In this document: piece after piece, positions 31,382 to 41,353 of the stretch
Position numbering within the stretch: the stretch's first letter is position 1
How the letters are laid out: each line of letters starts with the position of its first letter
NCBI GenBank assembly: GCA_030673845.1
Contig: JAUTCQ010000015.1
Span: 124,001-188,000 of the forward strand
Source of the DNA: Verrucomicrobiota bacterium JB022
GTDB lineage: Bacteria > Verrucomicrobiota > Verrucomicrobiia > Opitutales > Oceanipulchritudinaceae
Length of the DNA: 64,000 bases
Direction: 5' to 3'
Notes under the pieces: model-generated
Databases searched by the model: none
Seen by the model: the letters and a program-made list of their open reading frames with translations, nothing else
What the model was told of the DNA's origin: nothing
Translations under genes and position numbers: made by a program

Positions 31382-33652
31382 ATGAAGATGGCCGAAGTGA
31401 CGCTTGAGAACTGCGACCGCGAACCGATTCATATCCTCGGCCGTGTTCAATCCCATGGGGTGCTGTTTGCCGCCGACCTGCATACCCTGCAAGTCGTCCA
31501 GGTAAGTCAGAATATTGAAGATGTGCTGGGGCTGGCCGTTGACGATGTGCTCGAGCACAGCTTGATCGAGCTGTTGCCCGAAGCGACGCGGACCGACTTC
31601 GAGAACTTTTTGAAGGAGCCCTTCCCGGAGCAGGTGCCGCTCTGCATCTGCAAATTTCAGCATCCGGTGACGGGGTCTTACTTCAACTGCCTCGCGCACA
31701 AGCAGGACTACCTTCTCGTCATCGAACTGGAACCCTGCGAGAAGGATGGCCCCTCCGACGGGCATCTTTCGCTGCTGCGCGCCGCCATCGCCGAGGCCCG
31801 GCAGTCGCACGACCTGGGCGAGTTTTGCCAGATCGGGGCCCAGTATTTCCGCCGCTTCACCGGCTTCGACCGGGTGATGATCTACCGCTTCAAGGCCGAC
31901 CATTCGGGCGAAGTGCTGGGCGAAGCGAAGCGCGACGATCTGGAGAGCTTCCTGGGCCTCAATTACCCGGCCAGCGACATCCCCTCCCAGGCGCGCCGCC
32001 TCTACACGCTCAACCCGATCCGCCTGATCGCGGACATCAACGACCAGTCCGTCCCGCTCGCGCCCAACCTCAACCCCGTGACGCATGCGCCGCTCGACTT
32101 GAGCTTCAGCTCGCTGCGCGCCGTCTCGCCCATTCACATCGAATACCTGCGCAACATGGGCGTGGCGGCCTCCATGTCGGTCTCGCTGCTAGATGGCGAC
32201 AAGCTGGTCGGGCTGATCGCGTGCCACCACTATTCGCCGCGCTACCTGCCCTTCAACGTTCGCACCTCCTGCGAGTATTTTGCCCACGCCTTCGCCCTGC
32301 AGTTTCGCAACAAGGTCGATCGCGACATCATCGAACGCCAGCGCCGCTCCAAGCGCATCGCCCACGAGATGACGCTCTCGCTACGCAGCGACGAGCCCGT
32401 GCAGCGCACCTTGCAGGCGGAGAGCGAGCACCTTCTTGCGATGGTCAACGCCCAGGGCGTGGCGTTCAAGGTCGGCAACCACCTCGTCACGCGGGGAGAG
32501 ACACCGGCCGCCACCGGCATCAAGCGACTCGTCGCCTGGCTGCGCCAGCAAAAGGTGCGCGGCGTGTGGCACAGCAGCTCGCTCCGCAAGGACTTTCCGC
32601 ATTACGAAGAGCTCGAAGAACACGCCTGTGGCGCGCTGGTAGTGCCGCTGCAGGACAACTGGCAAAGCTTCATCGTCTGGTTTCGCGGCGAATACGAGCG
32701 CACCGTGCGCTGGGCAGGCAAGCCGGACGAAAAGGAAATGCGCGAGCTGGAAAACGGGCAAGTCCGCCTCAGCCCCCGCCGCTCGTTCGCCGTCTGGCGC
32801 GAGACGGTGCGCTACCACTCGCTGCCCTGGGAGCCGCACGAGATCGACAACGCCGAGCAGTTTACGCTGACCCAGCTCGCCCTGCGGGTCGAAAACGAGC
32901 GCCGGCGCAAGGCCGAAGACCGCTACCGCCGCGCGGTCGACCAGCTCAAGCGCTCCAACCACGATTTGCAGCAATTTGCCTACGTGGCTTCGCACGACTT
33001 GCAGGAGCCGCTGCGTGCCGTGGCCGGCTGCCTGCGCCTGCTCGAACGCCGCTTTGGCGAAAAGCTCGACGGCACCGCCGGGGAGCTGCTGCAGCACGCG
33101 GTAGAAGGCTCCATCCGCATGCAGCGCCTGATCGAAGGCCTGCTCGCCTACTCGCGGGTGAACAGCCGCGGTCGCCCCTTTGCAGAGGTGGAGATGGAAG
33201 GCGTGCTCGAAGAAGTGCAGCACAACCTCACCGTTGCGATCGAAGAAAACAAGGCCCGCATCACGCACGACCGCCTGCCGGCCGTGCGGGGCGACCGCCT
33301 GCAGCTCGTCCAGCTCATGCAAAACCTGCTGGGCAACGCGCTCAAGTTCCGCTCCGAGGATACGCCGCGCATCCACATTTCCACCCAGCCCGATGGCGAC
33401 TACCACCACCTGTTCGTCACCGACAATGGTATTGGGGTGGAGCCTGAGTATGCCGAACGCATCTTCGACATGTTCAAGCGCCTGCACTCGCGGCAGGAAT
33501 ACCAAGGAACGGGCATCGGCCTCGCCATTTGCAAAAAGATCGTCCAGCGCCACGGCGGCGCGATCTCCTGCGAACAGGCAGAGCCGCACGGCGCGCGCTT
33601 CCACTTTACGCTCCCGCGTTCCGACCTGAGCCTATCTCCCTCCGCCGAATGA
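31382..33652 (+). CDS. bacteriophytochrome histidine kinase
   Basis: A 756-residue red/far-red photoreceptor kinase in the order PAS (about 10-120), GAF (140-310), PHY (330-510) and HisKA-HATPase (530-750). Cys11 in [12 protein letters not shown] is the expected thioether site for biliverdin. The GAF domain has the conserved [10 protein letters not shown], and the PHY tongue has PRRSF. The phosphoacceptor His lies in [10 protein letters not shown]; the ATP lid carries [13 protein letters not shown] 31382 is preferred to the TTG at 31352. The stop overlaps the response-regulator start (ATGA), so receptor and regulator are coupled. Confidence 0.95.
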   Translation: MKMAEVTLENCDREPIHILGRVQSHGVLFAADLHTLQVVQVSQNIEDVLGLAVDDVLEHSLIELLPEATRTDFENFLKEPFPEQVPLCICKFQHPVTGSYFNCLAHKQDYLLVIELEPCEKDGPSDGHLSLLRAAIAEARQSHDLGEFCQIGAQYFRRFTGFDRVMIYRFKADHSGEVLGEAKRDDLESFLGLNYPASDIPSQARRLYTLNPIRLIADINDQSVPLAPNLNPVTHAPLDLSFSSLRAVSPIHIEYLRNMGVAASMSVSLLDGDKLVGLIACHHYSPRYLPFNVRTSCEYFAHAFALQFRNKVDRDIIERQRRSKRIAHEMTLSLRSDEPVQRTLQAESEHLLAMVNAQGVAFKVGNHLVTRGETPAATGIKRLVAWLRQQKVRGVWHSSSLRKDFPHYEELEEHACGALVVPLQDNWQSFIVWFRGEYERTVRWAGKPDEKEMRELENGQVRLSPRRSFAVWRETVRYHSLPWEPHEIDNAEQFTLTQLALRVENERRRKAEDRYRRAVDQLKRSNHDLQQFAYVASHDLQEPLRAVAGCLRLLERRFGEKLDGTAGELLQHAVEGSIRMQRLIEGLLAYSRVNSRGRPFAEVEMEGVLEEVQHNLTVAIEENKARITHDRLPAVRGDRLQLVQLMQNLLGNALKFRSEDTPRIHISTQPDGDYHHLFVTDNGIGVEPEYAERIFDMFKRLHSRQEYQGTGIGLAICKKIVQRHGGAISCEQAEPHGARFHFTLPRSDLSLSPSAE

Positions 33653-34098
33653 GCCTCGAAGCCCAAATCCGCCCGATCAATATCCTCTTGGTCGACGACA
33701 GCGAGACGGACGTCTTGCTGACCCGCGAAGCCTTGGCCGATGCCAAGATCCGCAATCATATGGACGTCGTGCACGACGGCGAGGAGGCCCTCAAGTTTCT
33801 CCGCCAGCAAGACCCCTACAAGAACAAGACCCGCCCCGATCTGGTGCTGCTCGACTTGAACATGCCCAAGAAGGACGGACGCGAAGTCCTCAAGGAAATC
33901 AAAAGCGACCCCAAGCTCAAGACGCTGCCGGTCGTCATCCTGACCACCTCCAAAGCCGAGGAAGATATCGCCCGCTCTTACGCCTACCACGCAAACTGCT
34001 ATGTGACCAAACCTGTGGATTATGAGCAGTTCAGCGTAGTAGTTCGGTCGATTGAGAGTTTCTGGTTGAGCGTGGTCACTTTTCCTCCTCACCTTTAA
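33649..34098 (+). CDS. single-domain response regulator (Rcp1-like)
   Basis: The 149-residue product is a lone REC domain: acidic pair in LLVDDSETD, phosphoacceptor Asp in [13 protein letters not shown], then [10 protein letters not shown] and the Lys of YVTKPVD. The long insert after the second helix ([11 protein letters not shown]) is typical of Rcp1-like partners of phytochrome kinases. Its start overlaps the kinase stop, which makes it the likely direct phosphate acceptor. It has no output domain, so signal must pass by protein contact, perhaps to the hybrid kinase that starts 7 bp later. Confidence 0.93.
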   Translation: MSLEAQIRPINILLVDDSETDVLLTREALADAKIRNHMDVVHDGEEALKFLRQQDPYKNKTRPDLVLLDLNMPKKDGREVLKEIKSDPKLKTLPVVILTTSKAEEDIARSYAYHANCYVTKPVDYEQFSVVVRSIESFWLSVVTFPPHL

Positions 34099-34105
34099 GA
34101 CATAC

Positions 34106-35680
34106 ATGTCGCAACTGATCCACCTCCTCATCATTGAGGACAACCCGACCGACGTCATCCTCCTGCGCGAGCAGTTGAAGGAAGTCCCCGGTATCCGCTT
34201 CTCCTTCGATACGGCAGATACCCTCCGTGCGGGGCTGGAGCGGATGGGCAAGCGCAACTACGATGCCGTGCTGCTGGATCTGGGCCTGCCGGATGCAGAC
34301 GGCCAGGAAGGGATTGCGCGCCTCGTCGAGGCCGATCGCACCATGCCCCTGATCATCCTGACGGGGCTGGCGGACGAGGAGGAAGCCTTGCGAGCCGTTT
34401 CGCTGGGCGCACAGGATTACCTGATCAAGGGCGACGCCGAGCCCAGCCTGCTCGTACGCTCCATCCGTTATGCGATCGAGCGCAAGAACATGCAGGTGGA
34501 GCAGGAGATGATGGAGCGCCAGATCCAGCAGACGCAAAAGCTGGACGCCATCGGCACCCTCGCCGGTGGTATCGCGCACGACATCAACAACATGCTCACC
34601 CCGGTGCTCGCGCTGGCCGAGGTGGGGCGGATGCAGGACCACAAGGATTTCAACATGATCTTCGACGAGATCCGCGACAGCGTGCTCCACGCGTCCGACC
34701 TCGTGCAGCAGATCCTCGTTTACAGCCGCCGGGCGCACGACGAAGAGCCCGAGCCTGTGCCGATCCACTATGCCGTAGCCCAGGCGATGAAGCTCGTGCG
34801 CAAAACCATCCCCAGCACGGTGCATATCCATCAGGAGATCCCGCTGGAGGCCGGCATCGTGCGGGTCGACCGCACTGCGATCCAGCAAGTGGTGATCAAC
34901 CTCTGCATCAACGCCGCGCAGGCGATGCAGGAAAACGGCGGCACCCTCACCATCGAAGTCAGCGATTGCCTGCTGGGCGAGCAGGAGGTGCGCTACTTCC
35001 GGCCCGACGGCAAGGGCGGGGCCTACTCCCGCATCCGGGTGCAAGACACCGGCACCGGCATCCCGGATAACATCCTCAAACGCATTTTCGACCCCTTCTT
35101 CACCACCAAGGAAGTGGGCCAAGGCACCGGCCTCGGGCTCACCGTGTCCCAAGGTGTGGTCAAGCGCCACGGCGGCTTCATCACGGTGGACACCGAAGTG
35201 GGCAAGGGCTCGACCTTCTCCGTCTACCTCCCCCTGATGGAAGACGAAGACGCCCTCCCCGGCGAGACCGACTCCACCGCCCCCCATGGCGAAGAGCGCG
35301 TCCTTTTGATCGACGACGAGCCCAAGCTGCTCGAAGCCGTGCAACTGCTCCTGACCCGCCTCGGCTATCAGGTGACGAGTTATCAGGATAGCCGGGCCGC
35401 CTGCGAGTGGATAGAAGCCCACCCAGACTGCCCCGTGGACCTCGTGATCACCGACCAGACGATGCCCCGTATGACAGGCCTGCAAGTCGCCCGTCGCGTG
35501 CGCGAGCGCTGGCCCAGCGTGCCCGTGCTGCTGACCACCGGTTACAGCGACGTCGCCAAGCCCGAAGTGGCCGAAGCCGCTGGAGTCAAAAGCATTATCA
35601 TGAAGCCCTTCCAGCCCCGTGAACTCGCGCGCGCCCTCCGCCGCATCCTCGACGGGTCGGTCGATTCATTGATGGCGTAA
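34106..35680 (+). CDS. REC-HisKA-HATPase-REC hybrid histidine kinase
   Basis: A 524-residue soluble hybrid kinase. The N-terminal REC domain (1-125) has LIIEDNPTD and LLDLGLPDADG. A linker leads to HisKA with AGGIAHDINNML, the HATPase with LCINAAQAMQENGG and GQGTGLGLT, and a second REC (about 395-515) with LLIDDEPKL and VITDQTMPRMTG. Having REC domains at both ends suggests it both receives phosphate and relays it. It follows the phytochrome response regulator by 7 bp, so the three genes probably form one light-signalling pathway. No DNA-binding output is encoded in the operon. Confidence 0.93.
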   Translation: MSQLIHLLIIEDNPTDVILLREQLKEVPGIRFSFDTADTLRAGLERMGKRNYDAVLLDLGLPDADGQEGIARLVEADRTMPLIILTGLADEEEALRAVSLGAQDYLIKGDAEPSLLVRSIRYAIERKNMQVEQEMMERQIQQTQKLDAIGTLAGGIAHDINNMLTPVLALAEVGRMQDHKDFNMIFDEIRDSVLHASDLVQQILVYSRRAHDEEPEPVPIHYAVAQAMKLVRKTIPSTVHIHQEIPLEAGIVRVDRTAIQQVVINLCINAAQAMQENGGTLTIEVSDCLLGEQEVRYFRPDGKGGAYSRIRVQDTGTGIPDNILKRIFDPFFTTKEVGQGTGLGLTVSQGVVKRHGGFITVDTEVGKGSTFSVYLPLMEDEDALPGETDSTAPHGEERVLLIDDEPKLLEAVQLLLTRLGYQVTSYQDSRAACEWIEAHPDCPVDLVITDQTMPRMTGLQVARRVRERWPSVPVLLTTGYSDVAKPEVAEAAGVKSIIMKPFQPRELARALRRILDGSVDSLMA

Positions 35681-35710
35681 GAGGGGGCTTTTCACAGAAA
35701 AAGAAGGCGT

Positions 35711-35788
35711 CTCTCACCAAGAGCACCAAGGCACAAAGGTTTCTGATGGGCTCAGTTTCTTGGCGGCTCCGCGCCTTGGCGTGAGGCC
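35711..35788. repeat. imperfect inverted-repeat spacer element
   Basis: The spacer after the hybrid kinase has a left arm TCACCAAGAGCACCAAGGCA (from about 35714) and a right arm whose reverse complement starts TCACGCCAAGGCGCGGAGCC. The right arm almost repeats 3722-3749, so the two loci share the same dispersed repeat. Confidence 0.55.
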
Positions 35789-35805
35789 TCAAGGATTCCA
35801 CATCC

Positions 35806-36786
35806 TCAAAAATCGTCCGGCTTCTGTGCCTTCCAGTCCTTCAGGCTGGTGGCGAAGTCGTATTTGAAGACGAAACCGTGGTCGATCAGCCACTGCGGCA
35901 CGATGTGGGTGGGCATGGCCGCCTTGCGCACGCGCTTGGGGTGGATGCCGGACTTGCCCTTCGTCAGCCACTGGACGACGTGGGCGGCAGGCACGAGAGC
36001 CCAGAGGGGCAGGGGCACCGTGGCCGATTTGCGCCCCAGGATTGCCTCGATGTGTTTCACCAGGTCGACCAACGGTTCGGTCGGGTGCTCCACGTAGTTG
36101 TAGCGGATGATCTTTTCCTCCCGCTCCAGGGTAAACTCGACGCTGTCGAGCAAACCCTCGATGTAGGCGTAGCTCTTGTAGATCTGCGGGTTGCCGGGGA
36201 AGAAGAAGATCCCCTTTTTCACCGCCTGGATCATGCGCAGGATGTTGCCGGGGTCGCCGGGGCCGTAGACTACCCCGGGGCGGCAGGTGACGAGGCGACG
36301 CTCGGGCGCGCCCATCGCCCAACGCTCGTGTATCAGCTCCGCCGCCAGCTTGGAGATGCCGTAGCCGGAATTTGGATACTTGGGCGTGCTTTCATCCGTC
36401 GCCGTGCGGGTAGGCCCGTAGACGGCGATGGAAGCGGTAAAGAAGATGTTGGGCACGCGGTAGTGCTCGGCAAAAGCCGTCACATGCTCCGCCCCGGGCA
36501 AGTTGGTATCGAAATACTCTTCAAACGCGTGGCCCGGTTCGCGGTGTACGGCCGAGTAGTGGTAAATCCACTCGATCTGGCCCACTGCGGTCGGCCCCAG
36601 CGCGGCCTCCAGTTGCGGGATCACCGGCTGGCGCACGTCGCAGGTCACAAACGTGACGCCTTCGGGCAACGGCTCGGTTGGCGGCCGCACATCGGCCAGC
36701 ACAAAGCGGTCGAACCGGGCGCGCAGGCGCTTCCACGTCCACATGCCGATGTAGCCGGCACCTCCAAAGATCACAGCCGTCTTCAT
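35806..36786 (-). CDS. NAD-dependent epimerase/dehydratase (extended SDR)
   Basis: A 326-residue extended short-chain dehydrogenase. The Rossmann motif is GGAGYIG; the catalytic pair is in SGYGISKLAAE, with Ser/Thr in FTASIAVYG. Such enzymes epimerise, dehydrate or reduce nucleotide-sugars. The ATG at 36786 overlaps the stop of the upstream GT4 gene (ATGA); an earlier in-frame start at 36906 was rejected because it runs deep into that gene. Coupling with a glycosyltransferase points to a role in sugar-nucleotide or polysaccharide metabolism. Confidence 0.87.
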   Translation of the reverse strand: MKTAVIFGGAGYIGMWTWKRLRARFDRFVLADVRPPTEPLPEGVTFVTCDVRQPVIPQLEAALGPTAVGQIEWIYHYSAVHREPGHAFEEYFDTNLPGAEHVTAFAEHYRVPNIFFTASIAVYGPTRTATDESTPKYPNSGYGISKLAAELIHERWAMGAPERRLVTCRPGVVYGPGDPGNILRMIQAVKKGIFFFPGNPQIYKSYAYIEGLLDSVEFTLEREEKIIRYNYVEHPTEPLVDLVKHIEAILGRKSATVPLPLWALVPAAHVVQWLTKGKSGIHPKRVRKAAMPTHIVPQWLIDHGFVFKYDFATSLKDWKAQKPDDF

Positions 36787-37886
36787 GCGGGGCGTTTGGT
36801 GGGGAATTGCAGGCCCGTTTCGCGCTCCATCAGGCCGAGCATCTTTTCGAGAAAGGCCTCTTCGGAGAACTGCTCCGCGTGGCGACGGATCACATCGGGG
36901 TTCCACGTCTGGCGCTCAAACTCCGGCACGATCGCGGCGAGGCTCTCCGCCGTACCTTGGTGGAAGAACATCCCGGTGACGCCGGGCTTGACCGTCTCCA
37001 GGGCACCACCGCCGCCAAAGGCGAGGACGGGCTTGCCGCTGGCCTGGGCCTCGACCGGCGTAATGCCGAAGTCTTCGAGCCCGGGGAACACGAAGGCATA
37101 GCAGTTTTGCATGTGCCACGTCACCTCCTCGTCGGAGAGGCGGCCCTTGAACTCGACCGTGGGGCCGGCGAGCGACTGCAGGCGCGCCTTGTCCGGCCCG
37201 CTGCCGATCACGATCAGGCGCTTGCCCAGCTTCGAAAGGCCCACCACGGCACGCTCCAGCCCCTTGTAGCCCACGAGGCGCGAGACGATGAGGTAAAAGT
37301 CTTCCGACTGCCGCGACACCTGAAAGCGCTCGACATTGACGGGCGGGTGGATCACGACCGAGTCGCGCTGGTAAAATTCCTTGATCCGCTGCTGCACGGT
37401 CAGCGAATTGGCGATCAGGTGGGTCATGCGCTGGGCGGCCTTGAAGTCGGCCTTGCGCATACTGGGCAACATGGTTTTGACCACGGCCTGCACCGCCTTG
37501 TTGGGCACCTCGTAGGGCAGGTAGCCTTCCGGCTGCCAAAAGAAGCGCGGCGGCGTGTGGCAGTAGCAGAAAACGGGCGTCTCTGGCGTGAACTCGGCCC
37601 ATTTGGCAAAGCCGCTACTGCTCATCCACACCACCTCATCGCTGATCTTGCCGAGCGATTTGAAGGCAAAGGGGTAGAGCGGGAACAGCTTTTTGAAGTG
37701 CTGGTTGATGCCCGGGATGTGCTGCATCCAGCTGTTGCGGATCTTCCGCCCCTGGAATTCGGGAAAGAGCGTCTCGTACTGGGTCGCGCTGGTGAGAATC
37801 TCGGCGTCGGGAAAGGCTTCGGCCATCAGGGCGACGACCCGTTCGGCACCGCCCATCTGGATAAAATAATCGTGAACGATTTTCAT
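36783..37886 (-). CDS. GT4 family glycosyltransferase
   Basis: The 367-residue product is a GT-B glycosyltransferase. It starts MKIVHDYFIQMGGAERVV with the Gly-Gly-Ala-Glu acceptor loop. The C-terminal half has YLIVSRLVGYKGLERAV, LIVIGSGPD and the donor-binding EDFGITPVEAQASGKPVLAFGGGG. It resembles WbaZ/mannosyl-type transferases of exopolysaccharide or O-antigen loci. It is followed without a gap by the epimerase. A short ORF upstream overlaps its ATG (see 37883-38080). Confidence 0.92.
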   Translation of the reverse strand: MKIVHDYFIQMGGAERVVALMAEAFPDAEILTSATQYETLFPEFQGRKIRNSWMQHIPGINQHFKKLFPLYPFAFKSLGKISDEVVWMSSSGFAKWAEFTPETPVFCYCHTPPRFFWQPEGYLPYEVPNKAVQAVVKTMLPSMRKADFKAAQRMTHLIANSLTVQQRIKEFYQRDSVVIHPPVNVERFQVSRQSEDFYLIVSRLVGYKGLERAVVGLSKLGKRLIVIGSGPDKARLQSLAGPTVEFKGRLSDEEVTWHMQNCYAFVFPGLEDFGITPVEAQASGKPVLAFGGGGALETVKPGVTGMFFHQGTAESLAAIVPEFERQTWNPDVIRRHAEQFSEEAFLEKMLGLMERETGLQFPTKRPA

Positions 37887-38080
37887 TTGGTTTCCAGCCG
37901 GGCACCCGGGCGGCTACCGCCCCGCAAGGGGGATTCCGGGCAGCGAGCAGAGACGTTGGTCACGGTGCGACACATGTTGAACAGCGAGTTGACGAGAGCT
38001 TGCATGAGCGGGAGAGGGCTTTGGCCGGCGAGCATCCACGAGCGGCCATCCGACAATGCAATAGTCGAGTGGGGATACAC
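37883..38080 (-). CDS. possible small ORF coupled to the GT4 gene
   Basis: A 65-codon frame whose TGA stop overlaps the ATG of the GT4 gene at 37886. An internal ATG gives a 40-residue version starting MQALVNSLFNMCRTV. There is no recognisable domain and composition does not clearly favour coding. The stop-start overlap is the only support; it may be chance in GC-rich DNA. Confidence 0.25.
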   Translation of the reverse strand: MYPHSTIALSDGRSWMLAGQSPLPLMQALVNSLFNMCRTVTNVSARCPESPLRGGSRPGARLETK

Positions 38081-38144
38081 ACTCGGGGAGAGGGCGGCAA
38101 GGTCAAAGATGGCCCGGCGAAATGGCGCCTGGGGCGGCCCGGCG

Positions 38145-40388
38145 TCAGGCGCCGACCAGCTCGTGATCGTGCTCTTCGTTGGCGTGCGTATGGCCCAGCA
38201 AGTCGGGCGGCACGTTGGAGAGGGCCTCGATGACGGTCGAGGTGCCTTCCTTGACCTTCAGGATGCTGTCCTGGTGCAAGGTTTTCATGCCGTTGGCCAT
38301 CGCGATGCGCTTCAGCTCCGCCGTGTCGGCCCCGCGATTGATGGCGCGGGTCAGCTCGTCGTTGTTGCGCATCAGCTCGTGGATGCCCACGCGGCCTTTC
38401 ATGCCCTTGCCGCCACACACGGGGCAGCCGCCGGGCTTGGCCTTGTAGATCTTGCCGTGCCAGCCGTCGAGCGCTTTGGCGATGATCTCCGCTTCGTTGC
38501 CCTCGGGCAGGTATTCGACCCGGCAGCTCTTGCAGGCGCGGCGCATCAGGCGCTGGGCGCAGACGACGAGCATGGAGGCCGAGATCATGAACGGCTCGAT
38601 CCCCATGTCCGTAAAACGGGCAATGGTGGACGGCGCGTCGTTGGTGTGCAGCGTCGAGAGCAGCAAGTGACCGGTGAGCGCGGCTTCGACCGAAATTTCC
38701 GCCGTTTCCTGGTCCCGGATTTCGCCCACGAGGATGATGTCCGGGTCCATCCGCAGGTAACAGCGCAGTGCTCGGGCGAAGGTGAGCCCGATCTGCTTGT
38801 GCATCTGCATCTGGTTGATGCCCGGGATGGTATACTCGATCGGGTCTTCTGCGGTCTGGATGTTGATCTCGGGCGAGACGACTTCGCGCAAGGCGGAGAA
38901 CAGCGTCATGGACTTGCCGGAGCCCGTGGGGCCGCAGTGCAGGATCATGCCGTAGGGCTGGACGATGCACTCGCGGTAGAACTTCAGGTTCTCCTCCGAG
39001 AAGCCCAGCATGGTGATCGGCAACGCGCTCTTGGTCTTGTCCAGGATACGCATGACGACTTTTTCGCCGAAGTTCATCGGGCCGCAGGCCACGCGCAAGT
39101 CGATGTCGATGTTCTTCTTCGTAAAGCGTTTGAAGACGATACGACCGTCTTGGGGCAGGCGTTTTTCGGCGATGTCGAGGTCGCTCATCACCTTGATGCG
39201 GGCGACGAGTGCCCCGGCCACCTTTTTGGGCAGCTTCAGCTTTTCCGCACACACGCCGTCGATGCGGTAGCGCACGACGACGCCGTCTTCCTGGGGCTCG
39301 ATGTGGATGTCGGACGCGCCGGAAATGTAGGCGTCTTCGATCACGCGGTTGGCCAGCTGGATGATCGGGGCCGAGTCTTCGTCGCCGCCATCGTCGACGA
39401 TTTCCGTCTGCGCCTCGGCGTATTCCATGCCGATGACGTCGGCGATCTCCGCCATGTCGCTGTCCATCGCCGCCTGGTCGACCTGGCCATCGGCGTCTGC
39501 TGCGCCGCCCTGGCCGGTGTATTTACGCAGCAGCTCATCGATCAGCGAGGCGGGAGCGACGGCCACTTCCTCGATAAAGAGGTCGGTGCTGGTGTGGAAG
39601 CTCTCGCGACTCGGGTAGTCGAGCGGGTTGGTCATCAGCGCGGCCACGCTGCTGGGCGAGAGCCGCTTGTAGGGCAGGATGTGCGTGCGGCGCACAATGG
39701 CCTCCCCCGTCACCTCGATCAGCTTTTCGTCGATCGCGATCTGCGCTTCGCTGGTAATGAGCGGGCTGTCGGTAAAGCGGGCGACGAACTTGGCCGTCTC
39801 ACGGTCGTCGATCTGGAAATTCGGGTCCAGCATGCGCTGGAGCAGCGGGGTGGAGTATTCCGCCACCTCTTCGACGATATCGAGGTCGTCTTCGGTAAAG
39901 ATGTCGTCGTCGGCGTCCGGCTCCTTGTTCAGCACCTGGATGGCGCCGACGCAGGTGCCGTCGGAGCCCCGGAGCGGCACGGTGAGCATCGAGTGGATCT
40001 CGAAGCCCGTCTGCCGCGCCATCGAGTGGAAGTTGTCTCCATCCAGCTCGCGGGAGAAAATGAAGGGCTGGCCGGAGTCGATCACCTTGCCCACGATGCC
40101 GGTGCTGCGCGGCAGGCGCATCTTGAGCAGGGTCTGGCGCTTTTCGGAAAACTCCTCCTGCCGCGAGGGCTCGTCTTCCCACAAGGTGGGGGAGTAGTAG
40201 ACGTATTTGAACGAGATCGCGTCGCTCTCCAGCAAGTACAGCGTCATCGACTGGGCCTGCAAGGCCTCCACCACACGGCTGGAGGTCAGCTCGATTACCG
40301 TCTCGACGTCTTCGCGCGTCGGCTGGGGCTTCGAGATGACTTTTAGCAGCAAGGTGCGTCGGAGGGCGCCGGAAATGTTCTGTCTCAT
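38145..40388 (-). CDS. PilB/GspE-type assembly ATPase with N-terminal GAF domain
   Basis: The 747-residue product has three parts. Residues about 26-185 form a GAF-like domain ([24 protein letters not shown]). Residues about 205-295 match the MshEN/T2SSE N domain ([21 protein letters not shown]). The rest is the secretion ATPase with Walker A GPTGSGKS at about 486-493, an Asp box, [12 protein letters not shown] as Walker B, and a tetracysteine zinc site (CKSC...CPVC). Such ATPases drive assembly of type IV pili or type II secretion pseudopili. No other pilus genes are in the window. The GAF domain is not part of standard PilB. Confidence 0.93.
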   Translation of the reverse strand: MRQNISGALRRTLLLKVISKPQPTREDVETVIELTSSRVVEALQAQSMTLYLLESDAISFKYVYYSPTLWEDEPSRQEEFSEKRQTLLKMRLPRSTGIVGKVIDSGQPFIFSRELDGDNFHSMARQTGFEIHSMLTVPLRGSDGTCVGAIQVLNKEPDADDDIFTEDDLDIVEEVAEYSTPLLQRMLDPNFQIDDRETAKFVARFTDSPLITSEAQIAIDEKLIEVTGEAIVRRTHILPYKRLSPSSVAALMTNPLDYPSRESFHTSTDLFIEEVAVAPASLIDELLRKYTGQGGAADADGQVDQAAMDSDMAEIADVIGMEYAEAQTEIVDDGGDEDSAPIIQLANRVIEDAYISGASDIHIEPQEDGVVVRYRIDGVCAEKLKLPKKVAGALVARIKVMSDLDIAEKRLPQDGRIVFKRFTKKNIDIDLRVACGPMNFGEKVVMRILDKTKSALPITMLGFSEENLKFYRECIVQPYGMILHCGPTGSGKSMTLFSALREVVSPEINIQTAEDPIEYTIPGINQMQMHKQIGLTFARALRCYLRMDPDIILVGEIRDQETAEISVEAALTGHLLLSTLHTNDAPSTIARFTDMGIEPFMISASMLVVCAQRLMRRACKSCRVEYLPEGNEAEIIAKALDGWHGKIYKAKPGGCPVCGGKGMKGRVGIHELMRNNDELTRAINRGADTAELKRIAMANGMKTLHQDSILKVKEGTSTVIEALSNVPPDLLGHTHANEEHDHELVGA

Positions 40389-40494
40389 GAGAAGGGGAGC
40401 AAGGGCCAGTGGTTGCGCTTGGATCGTTGTTTGCCGGTCAACGTTACCCCTTTAAATAGGAAGTTTGACGGACGAATAAACCAATTTTTCGCGT

Positions 40495-41154
40495 TTATAG
40501 CCTTCTTGGTGAGTTTACCTCAACTACCTCGCGTCCGGCAATCGCGAAACATTGATGGGCGTGCGGCAGGCCCTTTTGGCTGCTGATGCCGTCGGTAAAG
40601 GCGCTGAAGGCCGGCAGCACGCCCACCTCCGAGCCGATGGCAAAGCAGGGCAGCCGCAGGCTCTCGCGCCTCCGTCCGACATTTACGGTGGGGTGCACGT
40701 GCCCCGCCCAGACGAACGCCCCCGGCACCGGCTCCGGATAGTGCGCCAAGTGAAACGGCCCGCGCACCAATGGCGGCGGCATCCGTTCGATCTGCCAGGC
40801 CGGCGGCAGCTGCGGCGCGTGACGGTCGTGGTTGCCCTCGATCAGGGTAATCGGCAGCGTCAGCTCCGTCCGCCAGGCGGCCACGGCCTCGATCACGCTC
40901 GGGTGCAACGACGCGCGGGCATGGATCAGGTCGCCCAGGATCAGGATTTCGCGCGCATCATGCGCCTCGACCAGCCGGGACAGCCGTTGCAGCTCCTCGC
41001 CCAACAGCCCCTCTGGCAAGGCCACGCCCGCGGCCCGAAAAGCCGCATCTTTCCCCCAATGCAAGTCGGCCACCAGTAGGGCTCGCTCTTCGCGCCAAAA
41101 CACGGCCCGCTCGGGCAGGAGGTCGAAGGTGTGCTCGTGGATCGTCAGGTGCAT
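40495..41154 (-). CDS. pdeM: ligase-associated DNA damage response endonuclease PdeM
   Basis: A 219-residue calcineurin-like phosphoesterase. Metal motifs are ADLHWGKD, GDLIHAR, GNHDRH and AGHVHPTVN, in the order and spacing of PdeM. This family is co-encoded with an Lhr-type helicase, an exonuclease-like protein and an ATP-dependent DNA ligase as a DNA repair set. Here the helicase gene lies 199 bp upstream on the same strand. Ligase and exonuclease genes are not in the window. The spacer holds an inverted-repeat element. Confidence 0.88.
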   Translation of the reverse strand: MHLTIHEHTFDLLPERAVFWREERALLVADLHWGKDAAFRAAGVALPEGLLGEELQRLSRLVEAHDAREILILGDLIHARASLHPSVIEAVAAWRTELTLPITLIEGNHDRHAPQLPPAWQIERMPPPLVRGPFHLAHYPEPVPGAFVWAGHVHPTVNVGRRRESLRLPCFAIGSEVGVLPAFSAFTDGISSQKGLPHAHQCFAIAGREVVEVNSPRRL

Positions 41155-41169
41155 GGGATAGTGGTCTTG

Positions 41170-41340
41170 GCCACGGATGAAACACAGATGTGCACTGATT
41201 TATTCGATCAAAGACAGAGTGAAGGATTTGATTGCAGTTAAACCTTCAACATACCTTCTGCCTCCCCTCCAGTCCCAGCGAATTTTCGTGAAAGGGCCGA
41301 AAGGGCCGTCATCCGTGCTGATCCGTGTTTCATCCGTGGC
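41170..41340. repeat. inverted-repeat element between pdeM and the helicase gene
   Basis: The left arm at about 41170-41199 (GCCACGGATGAAACACAGAT) and the right arm at about 41309-41340 are inverted. The outer 16 bp match perfectly and the rest partly. The same motif occurs at 43878-43885 and in both arms at 59124-59245. Confidence 0.75.
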
Positions 41341-41353
41341 TCAAAAAACCTCC

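Noticed and set aside
36678-40346. 1222-codon plus-strand frame across the GT4 gene and the PilB-like ATPase
   Set aside because: It spans two real minus-strand genes and the spacer between them and shows no motif; it is open because of GC bias.
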